Positions 9,401 through 16,686 of a stretch of 36,535 bases of DNA are shown in pieces. The first letter of the stretch is position 1, and every line of letters starts with the position of its first letter. The notes below the pieces were generated by a model that saw only the letters and a list, made by a program, of their open reading frames with translations, was not told the origin of the DNA and did not search any database. A program made the translations under genes and the position numbers. The DNA is from Chryseobacterium gleum (GTDB lineage: Bacteria > Bacteroidota > Bacteroidia > Flavobacteriales_D > Crocinitomicaceae): NCBI GenBank assembly GCA_945860065.1, contig CAMAPI010000015.1, positions 1-36,535 on the forward strand, given 5' to 3'.

Positions 9401-11866
9401 CCCATTTCCTCCAGAAGCGTTAATTCCTACAGATCCATTTGAAGAGCCGTTACACGTTGGGTGACTGACCGTTGAAACACTTGAAATCACGGCAGTTGAA
9501 ACCATCGTGATGGTAGCATTTTGCTGAGGCGCCGCACATTGATTTGCATCAGCAAGTTGACAGCTGTAGTTTCCTGGACTCAAATTACTGTTGAGTGCAC
9601 TGTTACTGCTTGTATTTGACCAATTGAAGGAAAAAGTTCCTGTTCCTCCTGTAGTGGAAAGTTGAATCGCTCCATTGTTTAGTCCACAACTGGCATTCGT
9701 CACGTTTGAACTGACTTGAATCGGTAGGCAAATTTTAAAAATGGGATTGATTGCTAATGCCACTTGATACCCAAAGTTTTCAATGGGAGTCCAAGCGGCA
9801 GTTCCATTCGGATTTTGATTCCACTTCATGAAGGCTCGGTTCGCTTTGAAGTAACTTGTTGATGTTTGCAGTTTGATGTTTCCGGCATTTTCAATCACTC
9901 CGAAAAAGTAAGTACCTGGACTCAGGTTGAACGTCCCACCAGTAATGGGTAAATTGATGCTTGCTCCAAAAATGGAATTGGAAGCAGTACTCGTGTACGT
10001 TGTTGTGGAAATGATAGGCGAGCCTACTGGAACACCACTGGAATTGGTGGCATAAATATCTACGCGAATGGGTTGATTTACCGGCGTCCCTACAGCAAGG
10101 CCAATTTTTACAGAATCTAAGTAATCTTGTTGACCAATCGTAAACGTTTGTCCAAGTACACCATTGTCATAGACACTCGTTGAATTGTTCCCAATTCCAA
10201 TGCTTCCGGTTGTTCCCACAACCCTTGATAATTCGGATTTCGTTCTGGAAAAATAAGTGATGTAGGAATTATTGAACGGAATTTGGTCATTGATTGTGTT
10301 GAATACATATTCAATGGAATAGTTCCCGAGTGTTTGAATAGAATAATTTGAAACGATGAAGGTATCTATTTGTCCTGAAATCAAATTGTGTGCAGAACTC
10401 GTTGCGGTGTAAATTACACTATTCGTCGCGACATTTTTGACGTTGACGGTCATCGTCACATTGTACAAAGGATTTGTCCCTGAGTTTTTCCCACACGCAG
10501 AAAGGGTCAAGTTATTGCCATTTACGGATTGACGCGTATGGATTTTTGTGAATTCACCTCCAGGACTTTGATGACTCACATAGGAAAGATCAACAGCAGG
10601 ATTGGAACCTAGTTTCGGTCGAATCATAAAGGCATAATTCACGCTGTAGGACTCAATCGTATTCCAGTTTCCAGAAATGTTCGTACGAACGTAATTTTTT
10701 CCGTTTGTAAAAATGGAAGCATCGCAACCGATTGGATACGGTGAATTCCCCAGTTTATGAATGGAAAAAAGATAATCGCCACTTGCTAATGTAACGGGAT
10801 TTGCAAGATTATGTGTTTGCCATCCCACCCCTGTGGAAATGGAATTCGGAGATGTGTAAATTGGGCTTGTCTGAATGATGTTGTTGATGATTGGGAAGAC
10901 TTCAACGTAATATTCCTGAGTTGTTGATGCACTTTGCGTATAAAACTGAACGCCACTTAATACATCATTACCCGCGACTGTGTAAACAACTCCTTGGTCG
11001 TACTCTGAACTTGTTGACCAATTAAAGGCATTGGAATACGTATTGTTATCTCGTGCGTAGTAATTGAAATCGACACTGAGGTTTTGAGTAGAAACATCAT
11101 TTGTTGTTAGCCCATCAATTTGTGTTTGAGTTTTAATGTACTTAATCAAATAGTTCTGGGAGACGGATAGGTTTGGAAACCAAGTCCCACTGATAATAGC
11201 CTGTTGTATCCCTACCCCTAAATTCAAAGGAGCACTTGTCAAAACTTGAATCGGTGTGCTGACATTGGGCAATTCGTAGATTTCTGTTGTTAAGCTGACA
11301 TTCGAAATCGTGCTTCCACTGTAGTTTTTAACTGTTGCACCAAACGGAATTCCATAATTAGCTTGTTGTAGTGGAATTTTTGTTAACCTGTTTTTAAGGT
11401 AAATGATTCCAACATCATTGTTATTTGGCAACGCGGTATAGGTGAAATTCCATGTAAAACCAGTGCTTGACCAAGCGTTGTCCCATTCGAAATAATAGGT
11501 GTTTCCTGTCGTCAAAATCAAATTATCAACTCGAGAAGCAAATGAATTTGTTCCAGATGAGATACAGCCATTAAAATCGTCATTCGCTCCAAGAAGTGTT
11601 AAATTCCCGCAACTTCCTGACCAAATCCATAAACGCGTGTCAGATCCGCCGCCACATGAATTGATAGACACATTACCGTTAGTAGTTGGGGTAAATTTAT
11701 ACCAATTGGAACCAGTAGCTCCCGGCTGCGAAGCCCCGGTGCCAGAAATCGGCAATGCTGTAAAAGCACCTGGATTGACAATTGTTGCCGTAGAGCAAAA
11801 GGAACCTTGCGCGTGAAGGCGCCAAAGTTCAACAAACAACAAAAATGCAAATAGCGTATACTTCAT
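6491..11866 (-). CDS. Giant T9SS-exported adhesin-like protein with 13 SprB-type repeats
   Basis: 1791 residues. A signal peptide (about 1-20, ending HAQG) is followed by a PPC/carbohydrate-binding-like jelly-roll (about 22-145, NWYKFTPTTNGNVSI). A long unclassified beta-rich region (about 150-710) comes next, with two modules resembling 'choice-of-anchor' domains. Then come 13 tandem SprB-type repeats of about 75 residues (about 713-1707). Each repeat has the pattern TCxGxxNGSxxxxxxGGxxPYxYxW, then LxAGxYxCxVxDxxGC. The tail (about 1710-1791) is a T9SS type A sorting domain (LYPNPNDGSF). The repeats match those of the gliding adhesin SprB, but at this size the protein is more likely one of several cell-surface adhesins than SprB itself, which is far longer. 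Twelve repeats keep a paired Cys near the start and end; the last has lost the first one. Confidence 0.92.
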   Translation of the reverse strand: MKYTLFAFLLFVELWRLHAQGSFCSTATIVNPGAFTALPISGTGASQPGATGSNWYKFTPTTNGNVSINSCGGGSDTRLWIWSGSCGNLTLLGANDDFNGCISSGTNSFASRVDNLILTTGNTYYFEWDNAWSSTGFTWNFTYTALPNNNDVGIIYLKNRLTKIPLQQANYGIPFGATVKNYSGSTISNVSLTTEIYELPNVSTPIQVLTSAPLNLGVGIQQAIISGTWFPNLSVSQNYLIKYIKTQTQIDGLTTNDVSTQNLSVDFNYYARDNNTYSNAFNWSTSSEYDQGVVYTVAGNDVLSGVQFYTQSASTTQEYYVEVFPIINNIIQTSPIYTSPNSISTGVGWQTHNLANPVTLASGDYLFSIHKLGNSPYPIGCDASIFTNGKNYVRTNISGNWNTIESYSVNYAFMIRPKLGSNPAVDLSYVSHQSPGGEFTKIHTRQSVNGNNLTLSACGKNSGTNPLYNVTMTVNVKNVATNSVIYTATSSAHNLISGQIDTFIVSNYSIQTLGNYSIEYVFNTINDQIPFNNSYITYFSRTKSELSRVVGTTGSIGIGNNSTSVYDNGVLGQTFTIGQQDYLDSVKIGLAVGTPVNQPIRVDIYATNSSGVPVGSPIISTTTYTSTASNSIFGASINLPITGGTFNLSPGTYFFGVIENAGNIKLQTSTSYFKANRAFMKWNQNPNGTAAWTPIENFGYQVALAINPIFKICLPIQVSSNVTNASCGLNNGAIQLSTTGGTGTFSFNWSNTSSNSALNSNLSPGNYSCQLADANQCAAPQQNATITMVSTAVISSVSTVSHPTCNGSSNGSVGINASGGNGQYTYSWTPNIGGTANVINLNAGNYVCQVSDGLGCSSTQQISLTQPTALSVNSIVSPITCFGGNNGSLTLSSTGGTAPYQYNWAVNLGTTNSISNLSAGIYSCQITDVNNCVLNQSFQISNPMPIISTILNVSNVDCFGNSTGSATISASGGTGNLSYLWTPTASTSSSISNVTAGVFTCVISDVNGCQQLTNVTIAQPSVLGSSITAQNPVSCFGGTNGSALVTGIGGVAPYSYIWSPVGGTSNLASNLSAGTYTCQVKDLNGCITNQAVQISSPSAISVSTSSITPATCGSNNGALTLLTSGGTGTYAYSWTPSVGSTATLTNLFAGSYQVMVSDQNNCTGYLSVGISTISGPSVAVVSQTPVSCFNGSNGSVQISASGGTGTLSYSWSPGNPVGNGTNAISNLPAGQYACQVSDANGCVGTIVVPISQPSAVNGSILSNTPVNCYGTATGQISISASGGTAGYTYSWSPFIGNSNQLSNVPAGNYTCQITDQNGCQGNITATVSQPSSLQIVVDTIISPTCHDASNGSIAVHATGGNGNYVYAWTPTNSNSVSIVNLATGIYAVTVTDQLGCTNSQSYTLQSQSNILFNNTTTQIDCAGNMNGEITISPSNGIAPYQFNWSNTATTNALSNLGNGIYSCNISDALACQKSFSDTIFTLSNLNVQISGTNIVCDSSSAGSVSLSAANGVLPYSYSWMNSLETTNTLQTIGPGLVAGIVTDGLNCQDTISFQINLTDLSATSQIISVTCPGGQTGSINVSAQGGNAPYTFNWVDFTVNDSLISGIGAGNYICTVEDQLGCTVSLQNVVYEPFSWTINAVITPEFFGLDGAINLGVSGATPPYTYSWSSGQSTNDLSQIAGGLYIVTITDSEGCQIVDTFQVDSQVSISAFTKGETKLYPNPNDGSFNLSIEEGMIRNIYDTYGRSIPFEVEEIHSTKHEVHLNKVLPGIYYLQIVHENEQVETIRFEVF
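6740..9735 (-). repeat. Coding tandem array: 13 SprB-type repeats of about 225 bases
   Basis: Thirteen in-frame units of about 73-80 codons sit inside the giant T9SS gene. They are recognisable in protein as (T/S)CxGxxNG, GGxxPYxYxWxP, LxAGxYxCQVxD and xxGC. At nucleotide level the units are clearly diverged from one another, so this is an old protein-domain array rather than a recently expanded DNA repeat. Boundaries are approximate. Confidence 0.85.
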
Positions 11867-11882
11867 GAAATTTCAATATTCT

Positions 11883-11890
11883 CAAAGGTA
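11883..11890 (-). promoter_or_regulatory. -7 promoter box (TACCTTTG) for the giant SprB-repeat gene
   Basis: The minus-strand octamer TACCTTTG matches the Bacteroidota -7 consensus TAnnTTTG exactly. It sits 16 bases upstream of the ATG at 11866, giving a very short leader. No convincing -33 TTG lies 17-23 bases further upstream, so this is a moderate-confidence call. Confidence 0.45.
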
Positions 11891-11954
11891 ATGAAAGAGA
11901 TGCTTAGTGACATTAACGAAAGTTTATCCTTCAATGAAATCGATTTTTAAGGGC

Positions 11955-11983
11955 AAAAAAAAACAGCACTTGTGCTGTTTTTT
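11955..11983 (-). terminator. Intrinsic terminator after the small T9SS protein gene
   Basis: Near-symmetrical hairpin with a 12-base-pair stem: AAAAAACAGCAC at 11958-11969, a TT loop, and GTGCTGTTTTTT at 11972-11983. Flanking A/T runs give a U-tract on both strands. It begins 17 bases after the stop of the minus-strand gene ending at 12001 and lies before the promoter of the giant gene, so it should separate the two transcripts. Confidence 0.85.
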
Positions 11984-12000
11984 ATATCAATGAATGACTA

Positions 12001-12891
12001 TTATTTCACGTAAACACGCTGTGTTGTTTTTTCAGTACCATTAGAAACGACCACTTGGTAAATTCCAGTACTTAAATTGTCAAAGGAAATCGTGTTGTTG
12101 ACATCTGTCAATATTGCAGCATTTACTTCTTGTCCTGACATGGAAACGAAAGAAACTTTTGCACCAATTAAATCTGGCGTAACATTTATAGCAACATGCT
12201 CTGGTGTTCCAACGATCGTAACTTTATCTGCTAATGCAATTTGCTCAAGTCCTGAATTGGCACCTTCTCCAGCTAAAATACCCGTGTTGGCAGTGGATTG
12301 ATATCCGTATCCATGAATGGTGATTTGAGAAGCATTTGAATTGACAGATAAATCTACCCAACCGTAATATGTATTTGCTCCGGCAACTAATTTAGCACCT
12401 AAAAATTTGTGCGATTGGTTTAAGAAATTTCCTTGCTGAATAGGAATTTGCCCAAGTATTCCAGCATCAACAAGAATATCCACTCCAAGTGCTCCGTATG
12501 AAGAGGTTCCAAAATTTGCAGCCGCTGAAATGGGATCTCCATTGTTCAGAGCGGAAATTTGAAATGATGATGAAGAACTTCCGGTTCCCGTTGCTCCCAC
12601 TACAGATACTCCTGGACTAAATTGAGCTCCAGCAATTGCACCCTCATAGGTAAACTGAACGCCTTGAGTGGAAGAAGCTCCTGAAACGTGTTGAACAAAA
12701 AACGCTAATTCTGGATTTGCATCGTTGTTGAAATCTAAGGCATATGGAGCAGTTAATGAGTCTACTACAACATCTGGATTTAAATCAGTCGCAACAACCT
12801 GTGCGTTCAAATTACTTTGAGCTACCAATGCACCAGCAACAGCTGTATATTGTTTTAGTCTTGTTTTATTCGAAGAAGATAGTGTTTTCAT
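12001..12891 (-). CDS. Small T9SS-exported protein, unknown function
   Basis: 296 residues. The N-terminus is a signal peptide of about 31 residues ending SNLNAQ. The mature part (about 32-210) is rich in Ala, Gly, Ser and Asn and contains PYALDFNNDANPELAFF and YYGWVDLSVNSNASQITIHG. The latter is a motif I associate with small secreted proteins of Fluviicola-type flavobacteria ('HYGWxxxxV...'). The last 80 or so residues (VAINVTPDLIGAKVSFVSM to TTQRVYVK) form a T9SS type A sorting domain. A terminator follows the gene. There are 53 bases to the phosphatase/TPR gene upstream. Its leader shares AAATTAAGAAC just before ATG with the T9SS gene at 31632-32534. Function unknown. Confidence 0.82.
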   Translation of the reverse strand: MKTLSSSNKTRLKQYTAVAGALVAQSNLNAQVVATDLNPDVVVDSLTAPYALDFNNDANPELAFFVQHVSGASSTQGVQFTYEGAIAGAQFSPGVSVVGATGTGSSSSSFQISALNNGDPISAAANFGTSSYGALGVDILVDAGILGQIPIQQGNFLNQSHKFLGAKLVAGANTYYGWVDLSVNSNASQITIHGYGYQSTANTGILAGEGANSGLEQIALADKVTIVGTPEHVAINVTPDLIGAKVSFVSMSGQEVNAAILTDVNNTISFDNLSTGIYQVVVSNGTEKTTQRVYVK

Positions 12892-12944
12892 AGTTCTTAA
12901 TTTGAGTTAAAAATAATCATTTTCAGTGGAAATAACAAAAAGAG

Positions 12945-15422
12945 CTATTTCTTCAAGAAATTATCCAGTATAAAACCCTGTTCTTCTTTGTTTTGTATCA
13001 TTTCTTCGTGATTCAAATAAAGAATGGAAAGATTGGCTTGACTTTCTATCCAGGCTTCTATTTTGGAGCGCTCTCGTTCAAAATGCTCCCATTTTTTGGT
13101 GGATAAGACTTCTGGTAATGTTTCCCCACTTTTTACTTGTGTACTGAAGTCTCCTTCACTTTGAACGTAAAGTAATTTATACTGATAATGATCAGGTAAA
13201 AAGGAAAGGGAATGACTTGGGATAAAAATGATTTGCCCTTCCACTTCTTCGAGCCATTGTGTATTTAGATACAAGTGATTTGCTTTTTCTTTGTGTTTCG
13301 TGGCATCATAAATGGAATAACCAAGTTTTGCAATAAAGGAAAGAACGTCCGCTTGATCTTGGTCAACAGCCTCCGTACAAATAATGCGTTCTCCTTTTAA
13401 ATATGCAGCAAGTTGAAGCGCATGTTCACGCGCTTTTTGGTCATTTTTCACATGCCCTTCATAAATTTCCACAAGCCATTTATGCGCTTTCAAATTGTTC
13501 GGCACCAAACGTAAATTGACTTCAAAAGCCTGACTTGCATCCTCGTATAATCCTTGTCGAACCAGTGCTTCCCCCAAGTGGTAATGTGCTCTATGGAAGA
13601 AAAAATCACATTCAATAGCAATGAGAAATTCTTCAATGGCAGCATTCAAATCCCCCCTGCGTAAAAAGCTCAGTCCGAGTCCGTGGTGCGCCCGTGCATG
13701 TGAATCGTCAATGTTCAAGGCGCGAATAAATTGAATTTCTGCTAAGTCATATTTTTTCCGTTGAAGGAAAATTTGTGCAATGTTCAAAGCCAATTGGTAA
13801 TTGTATGGATTCTTTTCTTGAATCGACAGTAATTTCGGCAAGGACAAATGCGGTTTGTTCATGGCTAGGAGAATCAATCCTTCCAAATACTCCAAGAACA
13901 TGGGCTCCTCCATCCCCAATTTGTCATACACATCGCCTTTTTGAGCTTCCGCTTGAATATTGGCTTTTAAGGATGTTAAAATGTCCATGGACTTGCGGTA
14001 CTGTCGTTTAGACAAATACGAAAAGGCAAGTCGTTGTCCATATCGCTGAATCTGACTCTCTGCATAAATGCGTTCCAAAACTTCAATGGCTGGTGCAAAT
14101 TTCCCTGCATTCAATAAATTTCGTGCGATGTAATATTCGTTTTCTCGCTTGGATTTCTCCACTTGTAGGATTTTATCGTCATCTAACGCATCGATATAAC
14201 CAAGATCCACCAACTGTTGCAAGGCTTCTTGTGCTGCCCATGGATCCTCCCTCAGCATTTCATCATGCATACCAGAATCACCAGGAACTTGCTCCCAACT
14301 TTCAATCCAATTTACTTCTCGGGCTTCCTCAAAACATGCCTGCAAGACTTTTCCTTCCATGTCCTTTCCAACGGATAATCCCATGTGATGCAACAGGGTA
14401 GGAGTGATGTCCAAGACACTAGCTCCTGAAATTTGAGAACCATGGTTTTTTATTCCTGGTCCAGCCATGACAAAAACCCCGTATGGACTATGTTCAACTG
14501 CCGGTCCGGATGGTTCCTTCGGAATATGTAATGGACGCTGGTGATCACAATGGAATCCATGATCAGAAATTAATAAGACTGTCGTGTTTTCCTCGTCTAT
14601 GAGACTTATCATGCGTGCTAACATACGGTCGTGAAAAAGGTAGGCAGCTTCAACTACATCCTTGAAATCTTCGAAATCTTTTTCTGGAAGTTCGGGACGT
14701 CTTGGTGGAAAATACCGCATCGCAATGTGCGAGAAATGGTCAATCGCATCGTGATAAACAGCCATGAAATCCCATTCACTGTTTTCCATGAGGTGACAAC
14801 AAGCATTGTGAATAGTTGCAGCATTTGCCATCGTTTTTAATACACTAGATGTTCGAGGGTCTGAACGTAAAGCTGTGTCATTCGCTAAATTGGGAATAAA
14901 TGCCAATGCTTGCTCCAATTGAATTTCATGGGGATGAATCCGGAAATCTTTCATTTTTTCGATTAGTTCCTCCGGATGAACAGTGCCCCTCGGCATTTCC
15001 CATTCTTCACCGAATGGCTTGGTAGCGATTTGATATAAATTCGACAACATCACGCCATTGATTGGTTCTGCTGGATTACTTGGCCACCATGCAAGGACAT
15101 TACTTTTATATCCTTCTTGATTGAGAATGTTCCAAATGGCTTTGACTTTTCGTGAGGTTGAGGTAACTGGACGCAGATTTTCACCGTCTGGTGTTGGCTC
15201 GATGAATCCACCAATTCCATGGGTATCCGCCCGAAATCCAGTGGCAATACTCGTCCATAACATCGGAGAAAGCGGTGGGTCTAATGTTTGAAGTTTTCCG
15301 TGAACTCCGCGGGACATCAACCGAGCGAAGGCTGGCATTTTACCTTGTTGAATCAAGGGCATGATGACTTTCCATTCAGCCGCATCCCAGCCAATGGCCA
15401 GCACTTTCTTTTTTGAAGTCAT
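12945..15422 (-). CDS. Alkaline-phosphatase-superfamily phosphodiesterase with TPRs and degenerate sulfotransferase-like C-terminus
   Basis: 825 residues without a signal peptide, so probably cytosolic. Residues about 5-400 are a type I phosphodiesterase/nucleotide pyrophosphatase domain. GWDAAEW (D13) supplies a metal ligand, PPLSPMLWTSIATG holds the likely nucleophile (Ser52 by position), and YHDAIDHFSH, LISDHGFHCDH and EHSPYGVF hold the other Asp/His ligands. Residues about 430-675 contain TPR units (LGLSFLRRGDLNAAIEEFLI, YHLGEALVRQGLYEDASQAF). Residues about 679-825 appear to align with the neighbouring sulfotransferase but lack the P-loop. Substrate unknown; the pairing suggests a sulfated or phosphorylated small molecule or glycan. 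The stop and start of the pair overlap as TCAT on the plus strand (ATGA on the coding strand, 15419-15422), so translation is probably coupled. Confidence 0.85.
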   Translation of the reverse strand: MTSKKKVLAIGWDAAEWKVIMPLIQQGKMPAFARLMSRGVHGKLQTLDPPLSPMLWTSIATGFRADTHGIGGFIEPTPDGENLRPVTSTSRKVKAIWNILNQEGYKSNVLAWWPSNPAEPINGVMLSNLYQIATKPFGEEWEMPRGTVHPEELIEKMKDFRIHPHEIQLEQALAFIPNLANDTALRSDPRTSSVLKTMANAATIHNACCHLMENSEWDFMAVYHDAIDHFSHIAMRYFPPRRPELPEKDFEDFKDVVEAAYLFHDRMLARMISLIDEENTTVLLISDHGFHCDHQRPLHIPKEPSGPAVEHSPYGVFVMAGPGIKNHGSQISGASVLDITPTLLHHMGLSVGKDMEGKVLQACFEEAREVNWIESWEQVPGDSGMHDEMLREDPWAAQEALQQLVDLGYIDALDDDKILQVEKSKRENEYYIARNLLNAGKFAPAIEVLERIYAESQIQRYGQRLAFSYLSKRQYRKSMDILTSLKANIQAEAQKGDVYDKLGMEEPMFLEYLEGLILLAMNKPHLSLPKLLSIQEKNPYNYQLALNIAQIFLQRKKYDLAEIQFIRALNIDDSHARAHHGLGLSFLRRGDLNAAIEEFLIAIECDFFFHRAHYHLGEALVRQGLYEDASQAFEVNLRLVPNNLKAHKWLVEIYEGHVKNDQKAREHALQLAAYLKGERIICTEAVDQDQADVLSFIAKLGYSIYDATKHKEKANHLYLNTQWLEEVEGQIIFIPSHSLSFLPDHYQYKLLYVQSEGDFSTQVKSGETLPEVLSTKKWEHFERERSKIEAWIESQANLSILYLNHEEMIQNKEEQGFILDNFLKK

Positions 15423-15970
15423 GATACTTTTCTATTGCGGTAAAGTGATTGATCAATCACAGATTTCAATTCATCGATTGGTGTTTCCCATGAGCAGAAA
15501 TCAATTAAGGTGTGTAAACAGGTTTCCGGATCTTCAAGTAATTCTCGGTGCTGAATTTCAATGAAAGGAATGTTTTTTGCACGTAAAAACTGCCTGCTTT
15601 TTTCGATATGAAGGGTGTAAATAGAGCGAAATTTCTCCTGCTGTTCGTGTTGGTCCTTGCCGAGCATTTTCCCTTGGGATTGCAGCACTTCGTCCAAATC
15701 ACGAATCATGAAAACCACACGGTATTCAAGAGAAAGATCAATAAATGTTACCAGCGGCGCAACAATTTTAATGGTTTTCCCATCTAGGTCCTTCAAGAAA
15801 GCATTGTTTTTCACAATGCCCTTTACCGCTTCCAATTCGTAATATCCCTTTGGATTATTTTCATCTTCTGTCCGAATCGCATCCGTTGCGATATCAGCTT
15901 TTGCCACCTCGAAAAGCTGCATCATTAAGGAAGTTCCTGATCGGGGGATACCAGTTATAAGTGTAATCAC
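15419..15970 (-). CDS. Sulfotransferase family protein
   Basis: 183 residues, short but complete in the core motifs. The 5'-phosphosulfate loop is GIPRSGTSLMMQLFE at about residues 7-21. The 3'-phosphate-binding region is YRVVFMIRDLDEVLQSQ. The C-terminal RELLEDPETCLHTLIDF resembles the end of PAPS-dependent sulfotransferases. It should transfer sulfate from PAPS in the cytosol; the acceptor is unknown. The start is GTG at 15968-15970, chosen because the P-loop begins only six residues later. The gene overlaps the downstream phosphodiesterase/TPR gene by 4 bases, so the two form an operon. A -7-like box lies 22 bases upstream of the start. Confidence 0.85.
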   Translation of the reverse strand: MITLITGIPRSGTSLMMQLFEVAKADIATDAIRTEDENNPKGYYELEAVKGIVKNNAFLKDLDGKTIKIVAPLVTFIDLSLEYRVVFMIRDLDEVLQSQGKMLGKDQHEQQEKFRSIYTLHIEKSRQFLRAKNIPFIEIQHRELLEDPETCLHTLIDFCSWETPIDELKSVIDQSLYRNRKVS

Positions 15971-15992
15971 AGTCTTTTTTGATAAGGTTAAT

Positions 15993-16000
15993 CAAAAATA
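15993..16000 (-). promoter_or_regulatory. -7 promoter box (TATTTTTG) for the sulfotransferase-phosphodiesterase pair
   Basis: The minus-strand octamer TATTTTTG fits TAnnTTTG exactly and lies 22 bases before the GTG start at 15970, in the 65-base gap after the Crp/Fnr gene. The region is AT-rich, so chance matches are possible. No -33 TTG is evident. Confidence 0.35.
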
Positions 16001-16035
16001 ACAATAATCAACAGGAGAAAAGGACAGGCAGAAAA

Positions 16036-16686
16036 CTAAATTGTTTTCAAGATGATTTTATTGCGGTGCAAGGTGATTTCTCCTTTGATTTCTAATTGCT
16101 TTAACAGTCTTGAAATCACCACTCTCGAGGAATGTAAATCTTCCGCCACCTCTTGATGCGTGTGCAAAATTTCTAGTGAACCCAATAATTTCGCTTGATC
16201 TCGAAGGTATTTGAGTAAGCGTTGATCTAAATTCATGAAGGCGATGGCATCAATGGATTCCATTAATTCCATCATTCTCGTGTGGTAATTACTGATAATG
16301 TATGTGCGCCAACTTTTATATTGGTCCATCCATATTTCCATGTATTCTGCGGGAATCATCAAAAGCAGCGATGGCTCCATCGCTGTCGCCTTTATTTGAC
16401 TATCGATTTTCTTTGTGCAACATTGCAAGGACATCGCACATGTATCTCCACCCTCTATGTAATACAAGAGTAATTCTTCTCCGTTTTCATTCTCGCGAGA
16501 AACTTTTATGGATCCTTCGATAACAATGGGAATTAACTGTAAACGATCTCCCACATGGACAATGATTTCATCCGTTGTGGTTTCGCGAATTTTGGCAAGT
16601 TTCGCCATTTCCGTAATTAAAGCTGGCTCAAGTATATAGCCTAGCTGCGCTTGAAGCATCGCTTCTTTATCTACTAGACTTAGCAT
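16036..16686 (-). CDS. Crp/Fnr-family transcriptional regulator
   Basis: 216 residues: an N-terminal cyclic-nucleotide-binding-type beta-roll (about 20-130), a dimer helix and a C-terminal winged helix. The roll contains the segment CAMSLQCC with Cys83, Cys89 and Cys90, a cysteine cluster that recurs in a Bacteroidota subgroup of this family and could sense redox state (inference). The helix-turn-helix is THQEVAEDLHSSRVVISRLLKQLE. The Glu of the usual SRE/ExxSR recognition helix is Val here, so its target should differ from TGTGA or TTGAT. The start at 16686 overlaps the DUF983 gene by 20 bases. A start at Met10 (16659) would remove the overlap and cannot be excluded. A palindrome upstream of the DUF983 gene is a candidate own operator. 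Confidence 0.9.
   Translation of the reverse strand: MLSLVDKEAMLQAQLGYILEPALITEMAKLAKIRETTTDEIIVHVGDRLQLIPIVIEGSIKVSRENENGEELLLYYIEGGDTCAMSLQCCTKKIDSQIKATAMEPSLLLMIPAEYMEIWMDQYKSWRTYIISNYHTRMMELMESIDAIAFMNLDQRLLKYLRDQAKLLGSLEILHTHQEVAEDLHSSRVVISRLLKQLEIKGEITLHRNKIILKTI

Noticed and set aside
6740-9735. Repeats read as a CRISPR or DNA satellite array
   Set aside because: The units are 225 bases long, in frame, diverged in DNA and conserved in protein, so they are SprB-type domains.
11499-11816. Plus-strand open frame of 105 codons opposite the giant gene's 5' end
   Set aside because: It lies antisense to the signal peptide and first domain of a clear gene, has no recognisable domain and no promoter; other antisense frames within the repeat region were rejected for the same reason.
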